Below, piece by piece: positions 46,572 through 58,400 of a stretch of 64,000 bases of DNA. The notes under the pieces were generated by a model. The model ran no database searches and was not told the DNA's origin. It was given only the letters and a program-made list of their open reading frames with translations. This DNA is from Tetrapyrgos nigripes (lineage: Eukaryota > Basidiomycota > Agaricomycetes > Agaricales > Campanellaceae), in assembly GCA_013368315.1 (NCBI GenBank), contig JAACJM010000083.1, forward strand, positions 124,001 to 188,000. Reading direction: 5' to 3'. How positions within the stretch are numbered: position 1 is the first letter of the stretch; the number at the start of each line of letters is the position of its first letter. The position numbers and the translations under genes are program-made.

Positions 46572-47582
46572 TTGTTGGAGTAGGGGTTTTGGGGAGGTCT
46601 AGGCCCTAACTACTCATGTGATTGCATACATTGTAGCTAGCTCTCAACCTCAATCCACTGCATTTGGCTCTGGTGTAGTGATAGCCAGCCCTCAGCCTAT
46701 TCCATTCTGGTGATGAGAGTGCAACTCGACCCACTCACCTTTCAGAATGTCTCCCTTTGGTCATTTTCTTGTTTTCAGCACTTCTTGCAAGGTTCTTCTT
46801 TTGTGGACACATCACACATGTTTCTCTGGTCTTCTTCACTACATCTCACATCTGTGTTTTCTGGGGCACACAGGGCATTGATGCAGAAGAGTGGTTGAAA
46901 GGGATAGACACAATTGCTGGTTGGAGGGACAATGATTGGGACAAGGTTGAAGAGTTTGGGAGTGCATTGGCATTGAAAGCAGTGGAGTTGTTTGACTGGG
47001 TCCCCGAGCCTTTGAAGAAGGTCTGGTCACATGTTCATGAACTCTTTGTGGTGTATTGGATTGATAAAATTGGAGACACTGTGTTCACTGCCAAATGCAC
47101 TGGTATGCTATCATCCCCCACTGTCATAAATCTTGTCCATGAGGTTTCCTCTCATTCCACTTCCTTTCCCATTTACAATGTCCTGGTCAAGGAGCTTGAT
47201 GATCCTGATTGTCAAAGTCCTATCCCATCATCAGACATCGACATCTTCATGGTCTTGGAGCTCATAGACCTATCCAAATCTTCATGCTGTCTTCATCTCC
47301 CTCATTTCCTCATCCTAAGCTGGTTTTGTTGGATTGGGTGGGAGATCCTCATTTGGCAGAGCTGAGTTGCATTTTGTGAGAGTTAGGTTGGGTTCATGCA
47401 TAAACTATTCCTTTTTGTTTTCTTATTTGTTTCTGGGCGATGAGGACATCACCTTGTTTGAGGGTGGCACATGGAGTAGGGGTTTTGGGGAGGTCTAGGC
47501 CCTAAGTACTCATGTGATCACATAGTATACAGCTAGCTCTCAACCTCAATCCACTGCAATAACCAGCTCTTGGCCTACTCCA
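46572..47582 (+). mobile_element. miniature LTR retroelement (TRIM-like) or deleted LTR element
   Basis: Direct repeats at 46572-46706 and 47470-47582 begin TGGAGTAGGGGTTTTGGGGA and end CCTATTCCA / CCTACTCCA, inverted to the start (TG...CA). The inside (46757-47365) has an open frame with KGIDTIAGWRDNDWDKVEEF that may be a gag scrap. A clear target duplication is not visible. Confidence 0.6.
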
Positions 47583-47739
47583 TCGTTCTCACTATTCTTC
47601 TGATGTGAGCTTCTGAGATGTGTGTGTTTGGTTCCTAGTATCTTGATGTATACTGGCTTATGAAGATCTACAGTACTTGTGTACTCATAGTATTCTTTCT
47701 GACAGGTACTGTAGTTTCTTGCAATATCAGTCATTCTCA

Positions 47740-48124
47740 CTATATTTCTTCCAGTGTGAGCTTCTGAGTACTCGGGTACTCATAGTATTCTTTCTGACAG
47801 GTTATGGGCCCCAGCACTTAATCATTGCACATATCACACTGGAAATCTGAATCTAATGACTCAATACTGCTATTTGCTGAACTGTGTCACCCAGTTATAC
47901 AATGTCTTAGAACCAACTAAGCAATTATACCATCATTCAGGAACTCCCTGAAGAACAGAAATTTAAAGGAGAGAATTATCCATCCTGGAGGGAGAATATG
48001 CTGCAGTATGGAAGGATTATAGGACTTGATGTATATTGGGAGGGACAAGTTACAATGGTACAGACAATCACGACAGCTCCCACTGCTGTTAACAATCTGA
48101 ATCCTTCTCAACTTGAATACATGA
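47740..48124 (+). mobile_element. Copia-type LTR end and gag N-terminus remnant
   Basis: After an LTR-like end (TATTCTTTCTGACA) the sequence GGTTATGGGCCCCAGCAC resembles the start of a Copia internal region. The plus frame at about 47927-48134 reads FKGENYPSWRENMLQYGRII and LNPSQLEYM, typical of Copia gag starts. It is cut off by direct repeat C copy 2. The LTR-end motif also occurs at 47584-47708. Confidence 0.55.
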
Positions 48125-49453
48125 TGAGACACTGAGCATGGGGTGGAAGGCGAATGACTCAACCAACAACTACCTTCCACTCAAGACAAGGTGTATAGTT
48201 CAGGGGTAGGGAGCCCCTAAAGCTCTCACAATAGATCTAGCAGAACCAAATCTTCAAGGAAGAAGTAAAAGATGAGATGGAATACCACTTTGACTGGACA
48301 GAGACTAGTTCAGACAGTGTAAAAGGGTGGTGACATGGAGGATCAGAAGGTGATAGGAAGTGGGTAAAATGCGAAGAGGATGATTATGGATGACAAGGAG
48401 AGGATATATGGGTGTCTGGTTGTGATGATATGCCAACAAGTACAAAATGAAACTGGGGTAGACAGAAAAAGATAGTAATACACTGGTTGAATAGGTGCAG
48501 CTACCTCTGAAGTGTAAACTGAGTGCTAAATGAAGATGAAAAATGCAACTGGCTCAAGATCAAAGAAGACTTAGTACACCTCTGCAAGGTACTGCACAAT
48601 ATGACAAGTAGATTGTTTGGTATGTAAAGACTGAGGGCTGAGGAAACAAAGTTAAGTGGCTCAAGGGGTATGATGCCTCCCACTGAAGATGAACTGTAGA
48701 CTGCTGCTTTCCACAGGAACAATACTCATATTGCTGTTGCACTGTATCTGTATGTAGTGTAGTACCAATTTTCAGTTACTACTTTAGTTATATGGTTTTC
48801 GATTGAGTTCGTCTTGATCAGTTTCGAGTATTTCATTCATTTTACTCTTCACAGCTTTACTTACAGTTTTACTTATCTCCGTTTCACTAGTTCCTTCCTT
48901 GATCTGGAGATTTGATACTCATTTCAGTAGACACATGTTTTACACTCATGTTTAGGATCTGATCATTTTGTAGAATTAGTATAACTACTGTATCTACACC
49001 CCCAATACAATGTCTTGTCCTCTGCATTAGTTTCCAGGCTTTCCGAGTCATCGACCCCAGCTGCCACTCAGCTGGTATTTCCATTCTCACAGTACTTTCC
49101 CATCTTTCCCAGTTTCCCAGTTCGTCGTCCTCAGTGCCCACTTCTGTTTATTGTCTGTAGTTGTCCCTACATTCACAAGATCCCAGCACACCACCCCTGG
49201 CTGAGAGATCATCACATTGAGCCTTTGTCATATAGGGTTTTGTGTGGTGTTCTTTTCTTGCAGATCAGTAGGTGGCTACAAGTGGTTGTTGTATGATAAG
49301 GTAATCAAAGGGTGCTTTTATATTCAGCCACACAATTAGCTAAGTACTGTATAGTAGTTTACTAGGGTCTGTCAAGCCTCTGAATCTGTATGCAGTTTGT
49401 AGATAATCATTGAGTATTAGTAGGAGTCAGGGATTGTAATTACATGTTGAACA
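48125..49453. repeat. long direct repeat C, copy 2, with an insertion
   Basis: Matches 42596-43472 from TGAGACACTGAGCATGGGGT to ACATGTTGAACA but is about 450 bases longer because of the insertion at 48755-49289, partly offset by small deletions. Confidence 0.7.
48755..49289. mobile_element. 535-base insertion in repeat C with 6-base duplication
   Basis: TGTATG occurs on both sides (48749-48754 and 49290-49295) and the intervening sequence is missing from copy 1. No inverted ends or coding frame identify the class; it could be a solo LTR or another short element. Confidence 0.55.
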
Positions 49454-50616
49454 AAGGTACTATTTTCGCTTTTTGATTAATAAAGTGGGAATAGAGTCTT
49501 GGATCTTGGGGATATGGAACATATGAATTCATATTCATGTTTGGGGCATTGATCAACAGTTATCCACCTACCTCCACAATTTTATAAGCTACATATTTGC
49601 AGGTGCCACAGGTACCTATGTTTAGGGGTAAGTACTCAGCATATAGAGCTTACCCAAGTAGATATTTGGATTCAGAGACCTGAACTACCCTAGTAGACAA
49701 ATCTACAGTCATATTGGATGCTATACCATGCAGTGTCCATCCCACTTGTTAACTTTTTCGAGAAGGATCTGACTTTATATTCAGCTTGGGAGCATCAATA
49801 AACATTTATTCACCTACTTACACAAATTTATAAGAGGCATATTTGCAGGTGCCACAAGTACCTATGTTTAGGGGTAAGTACTCAATATCATCAGAACCAG
49901 AGTATTTAGACTTTGTGGTAGATCTACTTGTACATAAATACACCTGTTTATGCTGTGCCTTTCCAACAGTGCACCTCTTGACTTTTGATCGCTGGAAGGG
50001 TCACCATACAGGAGAGGAAAATGGTAAACACCTTGCCAGTACCATCGAGAAGTATGGTTTTGCTAATAAGGTGTGTTCTGAGTATCGTGTTGCTCTAGCT
50101 TCTGTACTAACAATTTGGTCTATCAGGTTGGATGGTTTACAAGTGATGGTGTCTCTGTGAATGACAAGTTGACACATATTGCCTGCAAAATTGGACCTGA
50201 CTGGGAAGAAGCTTAAACCCAAGGAGAGACAGACGAAGTATGTGATACATTTTTTCTAATATGCATAAAACTGAGTGATCTTGCAGTTGTATAGAGCACA
50301 CTTTTAACCTTATGCCCAGTCACTTCTGCCAGGCTCTTCAGATTACAAGGCCGAATGAAATGAGGCTGAGTTCTTTACACTCCATTTCTGCATGTGGCAG
50401 TGCATATTCATCCCATCTCCTCCCGTGCTGTTGTTTCTGGTTTCCTCCAAGTCCTTGCCCATATCCACAGCCCCTGCATTTCTTAAACATGACCAAACAA
50501 CAACATTGTCTCAATATCTTTGTGACCAGTAACAGAAGTTTCCAATTTGATCTTTCATTTCATTGTCTTTTTTCTTTGTCTTGTTCTTTTTTTATTGCTT
50601 TCCTTTCTCTTTTCCT

Positions 50617-52110
50617 CAGTGTCTCACTTTAAGGCCTTAAATTAGAGCTGATTAGCAGCACCCTTTTTTTATCTCTGAAACGTAACCAAAAAGCGAGTTG
50701 ATTTCTGTGGTGCTTACTAAGACAAATTACTGGATTTTTGGTATGCCTCTACGCTTCATGAATCCCTCATACTTAAGTCTCAAAACTTCCAACATATCCC
50801 CTAGATATGTTCAGAATGCATTGCGAGCACTAACAATGAGAAGAGTGCAGGAGGGATAGCAGAGTGCAAGCCTTCGACCCAGATGACAACATTTAGAACT
50901 TAGCTGATCAGTGTCTGGAGAATTCCGAGACCACAAAAATGGCGCAAAAATGGGTGCTGCTAATCAGCTCTATTGGGACCATCAATTCTTTAAGGGTTAT
51001 TTAAGGTTTAAGGGTTGATTCAAGGGTTTGATTTAAGGCTTAAATTCTGAAAAGGAGCAAATTTTTTTCTGAGGGATGACATGGATTTCTGTGTAAGATA
51101 AATGTAGCTAGCCTATGTATTCCTCATCAGAAGGTATCTCAATAGCTCTGTCATCAGGAATTTCGTCCTCTTCAGCACCTGCAAGGGCCTCCATAAGTAT
51201 AGCCTCCTCATCAATCTGACCACAAGTAACATGCGCCCGCTTTGGAAGACCACCAAATAGAGTTTGTAGTGTGAACAAATTTGGGTCCACAATATCCTTG
51301 TTTTGTTCATCATTCCCTGCTTGACGAGCCTCACCTATCCACTTTGCCATTTCTGTATGCCATCCGGAAGCTGTAGAACAACTGCCCTCCTACGTTTGGT
51401 CTCATCTTCATCATTAATATCTTCAAGGAGATCTCGATAGTGTGGAACACTCAAAAGCTTATCCACAGACTCTTGCTTATGGTTCCTTGTGATTTGATTA
51501 AACCTTTTGCTTGATTAACCATGCGTATTAGCTCCAACCTAAGGGAATGGATGAGTAAGATATGAGCAAGGACATAAATTAGAACACTCACTGTATGCAG
51601 CTTTTGTACCCTTTTCAGACCCAAATGATTCCGCCGGGAGGATTGGATGAACTTGGTGCTTGAGAGCAGACATTCACACCCCACCTGATTCACAACAATC
51701 TTGAATTACTTGACAGCAAACAGTACCAATACACGAATCTCCGCAAAGCCACTCAATGCTTTCCATGTGGCAATAGGATCTCGACCCTTTGTTTCATTAG
51801 AATTTAAATAGTTAGTCAAAAATAAAGAGTGTACCATGGTTCCCTCAAAATCATCCTTTCATGACAGAAATTCTTTGAATGGACCTGTCGTTGGCCCAAG
51901 TGACTCCAAGCACGAATAAAAATTATTAAGGCTTAAGACCCCTGATGATGATGACGAGGTTGTGGAGCAGGCAATGTCCACAGAATGGACTCCAGGTGAT
52001 ATTGTTGGGAAAATCCTGGCTTCTGTCACATAGAATTTGTCTTTAGTACTCATATTGTGTCTGACTTCTAGATCTGTCAATGCAATGCTGCCATGACCTA
52101 CCTTGAATCA
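50617..52110 (-). mobile_element. hAT-2, opposite strand, inserted in hAT-1
   Basis: The left end CAGTGTCTCACTTTAAGGCC resembles the terminus of the element at 27775. The minus-strand frames carry a hAT dimerisation region (VNQ-type CECLLSSTKFIQSSRRNHLG, 51451-51693) and the C-terminal tail ending IPSDEEYIG-stop (51108-51350). The right end is not resolved; about 52110 is where hAT-1 resumes. Confidence 0.65.
50645..50970. mobile_element. 326-base MITE inside hAT-2
   Basis: Perfect inverted ends GAGCTGATTAGCAGCACCC (50645-50663) and complement (50952-50970), flanked by TA on both sides (50643-50644 and 50971-50972). It interrupts the subterminal TTAAGG-rich region of hAT-2. No coding capacity. 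Confidence 0.85.
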
Positions 52111-53589
52111 TTATGCAAACAGCATTGTGGTAGCACTTTGCAAGTGGCAACATGGGTTCGTACATGCTGGGGAAGTCTTGCAAAGTGTTTTGATCAGATG
52201 ATTGTCAATTTATTTCACTGCTACTTGCCTTCCTGACAGTCTGCTCAGCCCATGAATTTGTTTTGTGCCATAGCAGATGATAATGAAAATATTCCTCCAC
52301 TCACCAATGGAAAATAATGGGTCAACTTCAAGCTTTCGGTGGATGAATGGTGTGTTGTCACTCTGTGCTGGGATGTTCTCATGGTATGTCTTTTCTCCTT
52401 TATGTGTATTATCTATGTATTTACTAACAATGTCCAAGTCACTGCAACTTGAAATGCTATCCTAGGCAAAGAGGATGTTGCAACTTCACACTGGGTCATC
52501 CCGCAATGCACGAGGTTAAAGCAGAGTGGGAGAACTTCCTCAATGACCCCACATACGACATCATTGCACCTGCCATTCAGGCCAGTCTTGACAGTATGTA
52601 TACTGAAGATACACTGGTATGTGGTTCTTCTCGTCATTTTTCTATCAACTGATTGTTTATTTTCAGTCCTTGATTCATGTTGCCATCTCACATTTCTGGA
52701 GGCTGCATGGGAACAGGTGTTGATAGACAAGGGCTTGGGACTCATCCAGAAAGTGGTATGTACCTCATTCCTTGAATTTATTCCTTGTAACTATTCTGAC
52801 ATATGAACAGTTCCTCATGTACAAGGATAGCATCCAGGTTGAACAGCCTACAGAGTCCACTAGAAAGGCAGTGCAAAGGTCATCCTCATACTCGGCAGGT
52901 CTGTTATTCAGTTTGAAGTTTTGTGTGGTTTTCATTCATTCTTACCAAACTTCAGTGGACTCGTACATGGACAAATTGATTGAAGAGAAGAAGCTTAAGG
53001 CTGCTGCAAGTTCAGACTGCAACAATAAGTCTAACCCTGTGTCACAATATGAGGAGCTCAACAAATATCTTAACAGTGTGTGTTTCAGATGCTCTAGGTG
53101 TCTGTTTGAGGTTCTCATCTATTTTTATGCAGCCAATGTCACTGAAATGGCAACTTGCCCAGACATAATCAAGTGGTGGGGCGTAAGTCCATTTTGATTT
53201 GCTTCATAGACATAGCTCTAATATTGGAGTATGACAACGACACCAAACTGATTATCCTGTTCTTGCATGCATGGTGTGCGATTATCTTGCAATCCCAGCA
53301 TCATCTTCCAAGTCTGAGCGTGCTTTCCCCAGTGCTGGCTTGACCAATACTCCTAGAAGGGGAAGAATGGGCGATGACATGTTTGAGGCTCTTCAGTGCC
53401 TCAAAGGAGCATATAAAGATGGCTGTCTGTCTGTGAGAGAAGAGGCTTGGATGGCAGTGAAGGCCTCTTTTGTCTGTCCTCCTTCTGATGAACAGCCAGA
53501 GTAGTGTAATGTATGCTATTCCTTTGGTATCTTATTACAAAATGTACTACTCATGTACCCTAGTCTTTGTACTCATCCAAGTGATGTTT

Positions 53590-53735
53590 TCTCTGTGAGG
53601 TCTGTGGTTGGCCCTGGTCCACAGGTCCAGCCAGGGTCAAGGGTCAGTGAGGATGTGGACTGACCCTGGAGGTCTGGGTTGAGGGTCAGAAATTTTTGGC
53701 TAGGCCTGGACCTACTCAGACCACAGCAACACTGA
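53590..53735. repeat. terminal inverted-repeat region of hAT-1
   Basis: Hairpin-forming repeats around GGTCTGTGGTTGGCC and GGCCTGGACCTACTC, ending CAGACCACAGCAACACTG at about 53735. Read on the minus strand this is a CAGTGTTGC-type hAT terminus. The sequence of cyclase relic B starts immediately beyond. The opposite terminus was not found. Confidence 0.6.
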
Positions 53736-53737
53736 TC

Positions 53738-55010
53738 AAAAGTACATCCAAATGGTCAGGGTTTGTACAGTGTCACTGAGCACAGTAAGTAATGTTTAAG
53801 TACTTAATCCTAGGCTCCTTCCTTTCTTTTTGTCCCATTGTCCTCCCAGAGAGATTCCTACATCATCCATTTCTTCACACCTGCACATGGGGCAGTTTGC
53901 TTGCCATCCTTACTAGAGCCAAGCTATCTTACCAACATACTGTGTAACACAGAAGATCTCATGGATAAATGCACTCATTGCATCTAGCTGTGCTTGAACA
54001 CATACTTACAGTGGGAGGATTTCTTAGAAGAGACAAGTGTAACATGTAATGTACTGTTGCATAGCATTATAGAGCTAATTATTTTGCACATTCACCCTAG
54101 TTCAGGGCACCATGTCAAGGCATGTATCTATTTTTCTTCATCTTTCTCCTCACATTTTCCATCGCTGTTTATTGTTGTACCTGTCATGTTCTACGTTCAA
54201 AACACTCACTAACCTTCATCTCTTCCCATCTTCTTTTTACAGCCAACTTCATTGACAGCTATCTAATACACAGCTGTTCACTCTACCTGACATATCTCTC
54301 CTTTCATACACTAGGTACTCCCTCTTCATTTAACTGGATTAACATCAATACCCATTACCTTTAATCCTAATAATCCACATGGCAATACTCTCCTTCTACA
54401 CCTCTATATCTGAATCCATGTACTATGTAGTCAACCACTCGAGGAGGTAGGCATGATGATAGAGGACGGATCACTGTGTTCAAGTTGGATGAGGATGGGA
54501 ATTTTGTTAAGAAATCATTGTCTTCAGCAGCAGGAGTAGAAGGAAAAAATGTGGAGGTATTAGAAGTTGGCATAGAACACTATGACGCCCCAACATCAGG
54601 AGGAAGAGCCCATTCTATTGATTTCTATGCCAAGGAATTACTGCTTGCGTCTTCATCTTCATCTGGGCCTTCTATGGGCATAGGCAGATATCAATGCCAC
54701 CTCTGAACTTAAACTCAGTGAAACTAAAGACAGAGAAGAAGATGCTGTATACATCCTCCTTTCTTCACCTGGGTCCTTACCAGATGGATTACCTGGACGA
54801 GGTTAAGGTTTGCATATTCTCAAATGGGACGGGTGGGGACAGGGAGGAGTTAAAGAGGTTTTTTGTTGGCCTGAGCATGAAACTGGGCTTTGGGTATGGA
54901 TAAAGGAGCAGAAAGAATGATGGAAGAAAGCCATGCTGTATGGTTGGATGAGATATTGATATATGTAAGTATGTACAAATAAGTTAGCTAGGTGATACCA
55001 ATGAAGATAT
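53738..55010 (+). pseudogene. carboxymuconate cyclase-like relic B (intron plus 3' half)
   Basis: Starts at AGTACATCCAAATGGTCAGG, matching the HVKVHPNGKVLYCV exon of 20636-22628, then an intron, then from 54241 the last exon: NFIDSY, VFKLDEDGNFVKKS, YDAPTSGGRAHSIDFYAKEL, ending near GCTGTATGGTTGGATGAG. Frame changes and stops abound. Most differences from the live gene are C-to-T or G-to-A. Confidence 0.85.
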
Positions 55011-55478
55011 CTAAGTAGCAATGCAAGGTAATAGATTAACCCATCTATGATGCCAATCATTGGATGCTGCAGCAGAATTTGCTCAAGATAAATATTCATG
55101 CTTAGGAACTTCAATAGAATCTTGGAAACTCTCAAGGCCCATTTTAAAAACGTGCAAAACCTTACTTATCATGGTACAAGTATCTCAGAGACATGTGGGT
55201 GTTTTTATTGAACTGTACATAGGCAACAAATTTGTGGATAGATGGATTTTGTGATATTTACTGATTTGATAAATGGAATTTCTGAACAGATGAAGGAAAC
55301 AGATATAAGATGTTGGATTCCAAGCTGAAATTTTTCAAAAGAAAAGGCAGCATTCCTGATGTTTTTATGTGAAATTGATCAAATGAAAGTTTTGGAAGCA
55401 TAGAGATACCAATCAAGCTGAAATTGAGAAACAAAAAGAGAAGAAAAAAACCCAGACATATACAATTGTACTGAACAC
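55011..55478. other. intergenic, nothing recognised
   Basis: AT-rich; no gene or repeat supported. It includes the 3' flank of the NLR relic. Confidence 0.4.
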
Positions 55479-58400
55479 TCATTCCTCATCCTCAGGATTA
55501 TCATTCCAAACAGAGGTCCAGTTTTCACCACAAACAAACTTGCTCCAGTCAACTTTAACTGCAAAATTTTCAGCATCTGCAGGAATGGTGCCAACCTGCC
55601 TCAAATCCACAAATGAATCTCTAAGGTGAGCTGGGATCCATAAAATCAACTTTGGCACAGGTTCATCAATACATAACCAACCCTGAGCATCAATAAAGCA
55701 AGACTGATTTTCATGATTATACTGGGAGATTGAGGCTGGAATGAGGTTTGGATTGGAAGGATCAATATTCCAGATCCTTACTGTTTGGTCCCAAGACCCT
55801 GAAACCAGATGTCTACCATCTGGTGAGAAGGCCACTGACTGTACCCTGGCTGTGTGGCATTCCAAAGGCTCTCCAACCTGATGGCAAGTCTGCATATCCC
55901 ATATTCAGATAGTCCAGTCATCAGATCCTGACACCAGATGTCTACCATCTGGTGAGAAGGTCACTGACTGCACTGGATGTGTGTGACCTTTTAGAGGCTT
56001 TCCAACCTGCTGGCAAGTCTGCATAGCCCATATTCTAATAGTCTTGTCAACTGATCCTGACACCACATGTCTGCCATCTGGTGAGAAGGCCACTGACAAC
56101 ACCCAATTTCTGTGGCCTGTCAGAGGGTTTCTAACCTGCAGGCAAGTCTTCATATCCCATATTCTGATAGTGTAGTCAGATGATCCTGACACTACATGTC
56201 TGCCATCTGGTGAGGAGGCCATTGACAACACACCACCTGTATAGCCTTTTAGAGGTATTCCAACCTGCTGGCAAGTCTGCATATCCCATATCCTGATAGT
56301 CCTGTCAGATGATCCTGACACTACATGTCTGCCATCTGGTGAGGAGGCCACTGACTGCACCCAATTTGTATGGCCTTTTAGAGGCTTTCCAACCTGCTGG
56401 CAAGTCTGCATATCCCATATTATGATAGTGCAGTCATTAGATCCTGACACCACATGTCTGCTATCTGGTGAGAAGGCCACTGACAACACCCTATTTGTGT
56501 GGCCTTCCAGAGGCTTTCCAACCTGCTGGCAGGTCTGCATATTCCATATTCTGATAGTGCAGTCATGAGATCCTGACACCACATGTCTGCCATCTGGTGA
56601 GAAGGCCACTGACCACACCCACTTTGTGTGGCCTTCCAGAGGCTTTCCAACCTGTTGGGAAGTCTGCATATCCCATATCCTGATAGTGCCATCACCAGAT
56701 CCTGACACCACGTGTCTGTTGTCTGGTGAGAAGGCCACACCCTGCACCCAAAGTGTGTGGCCTTCCAGAGGCTCCCCAAACTGCTGCCATGTCTGCATAT
56801 CCCAAATCCTTACAGTGTTATCATTTGATCCTGATACCACATGTCTGCCATCTGGTGAGAAGGCTACTGAATTAACTTCATTTCTGTGGCCTTCCAGAGA
56901 CTCTCCAACCTGCTGGCCAGTCTGGATATCCCATATTCTGATAGTCTTGTCATGAGATCCTGAAACCATATGTCTTCCATCTGGTGAGTAGGCCACTGAC
57001 CACACCCAACTTGTGTGGCCAACAAAAGGCTCTCCAAACTGGTGTCCTGTTTGGACATCCCAAATCCTTACAGTGTTATCCTCAGATCCTGACACAATAT
57101 ATCTTCCATCTGGTGAATATGCCACACTTTTTACTGCTCCTGTTGTTGATATAGTCATTGGCAGATTGATCCATCTATGTCTTCCAATTTTAATAGCATT
57201 ATGAATATGTTTTGTGAAGCCTTCTACCACATTTAATCCAGGTTGTTCTACTGTATTATTTTGACCAATTTGCGACAGGTTTGGGGCTGTGACCTTGTCT
57301 TGCAAACTTTTCTTTCGCGAAATGCCATCAATGACCTTGGACATGTTGGAACCTTTTGTAAATTTCGCAAGAAATTTGCCTTTTTGGGCTGTTTTTGCCC
57401 CAAGTTTTGGTTGTTTTTCCACGCCCCAGCTTTCGGGGGGGCGTGACCGCGGATTCGCGAATTGATTGAAATGGTACAGCATTGGCAATACTGACAGGTA
57501 AATGTGTGGTGTACTTTCTGACAAAACAGTTCCAAAAGTATCTGCTATCCAATGAAGTTCTTCAGCTAATGTCTCTGCATCTTTGTTCTTCATAAAATTT
57601 TAGCAAAATTTTCTCCAGTACATAGCTCAATTGTCTTACTTTGTTGATCTTTGCCCATTCTGAAATATCCTCTAGACATCTCTTGAGAGAAAAGGATTTC
57701 CCCATTACACTCATACATTCTAACCACAAAATCATCCATTTACTTCTCATAAAATCTGTGATAGTTAATTGGATTGTGTTTCCTGCAGGTTCAACTTTTG
57801 CTTCCTTTGCATGTCTGGTCCAACCAGAACAGCTATATCTCAACTCAGGTGAGATATACAGATCTATCCTGTCTTCTATTGCTGGATCCTTGACCTCCTT
57901 ATTCTTGAGAAAAGAAGTGTTCAAGTGACAGATATTGAATCTAAGCTCCCTTCTCAAGATTTCCAAGCAAGCACCAGCCAATTGCAAATGGGCAATCTTT
58001 GGATGAATGTTGAATTTATTCTCTGGAGTCATAAGAAATTCTCCAAATGACAAATGATAGTACAATTTTCCATCTCTATCATATACTAGTGCTGATAGTT
58101 GGCTGATTACAGCACTAGTTACTCTAGGAGATGCTCCAATTTCTGATGTTCTGAGTATCTTACCCAGCATCTGTACTGAGATGGGTTCAGTTACTGTCAA
58201 GATTGTGCTCATCACAGTTTTGAAATATTCCTGATTATCTGGATCAGAAAATGACTCTTCTAGCACAGTCTCATATAACAGATACAATGCTTGATATGGT
58301 TGATTTTCATTGCTATTCTGTTCTTGTAGACCAATTATCTTTCCCAACCTCTTTTATATATCCATTCCTTTTTCAATAAATGTAAGAGCTGTAGTAATCC

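Larger units (their letters stand above)
49850..53505 (+). pseudogene. hAT transposase (hAT-1), interrupted and decayed
   Basis: Pieces in order: FDRWKGHHTGEENGKHLAST then IEKYGFANK (49980-50070), VGWFTSDGVSVNDKLTH in the next exon, CIEHTF and MPSHFCQALQITRPNE (50285-50360), interruption, then ADDNENIPPLTNGK (52270-52310), AEWENFLNDPTYDI (52515-52560), and the dimerisation domain CDYLAIPASSSKSERAFPSA with MGDDMFEALQCLKGAYKDG (53270-53430), stop at 53502-53504. Stops and frame changes are frequent. An exon-intron segment is locally duplicated (49545-49640 and 49790-49880). Confidence 0.8.

Noticed and set aside
56420..56955. Long out-of-frame ORFs on both strands over the WD40 repeats
   Set aside because: Shadows produced by the repetitive 129-base units.
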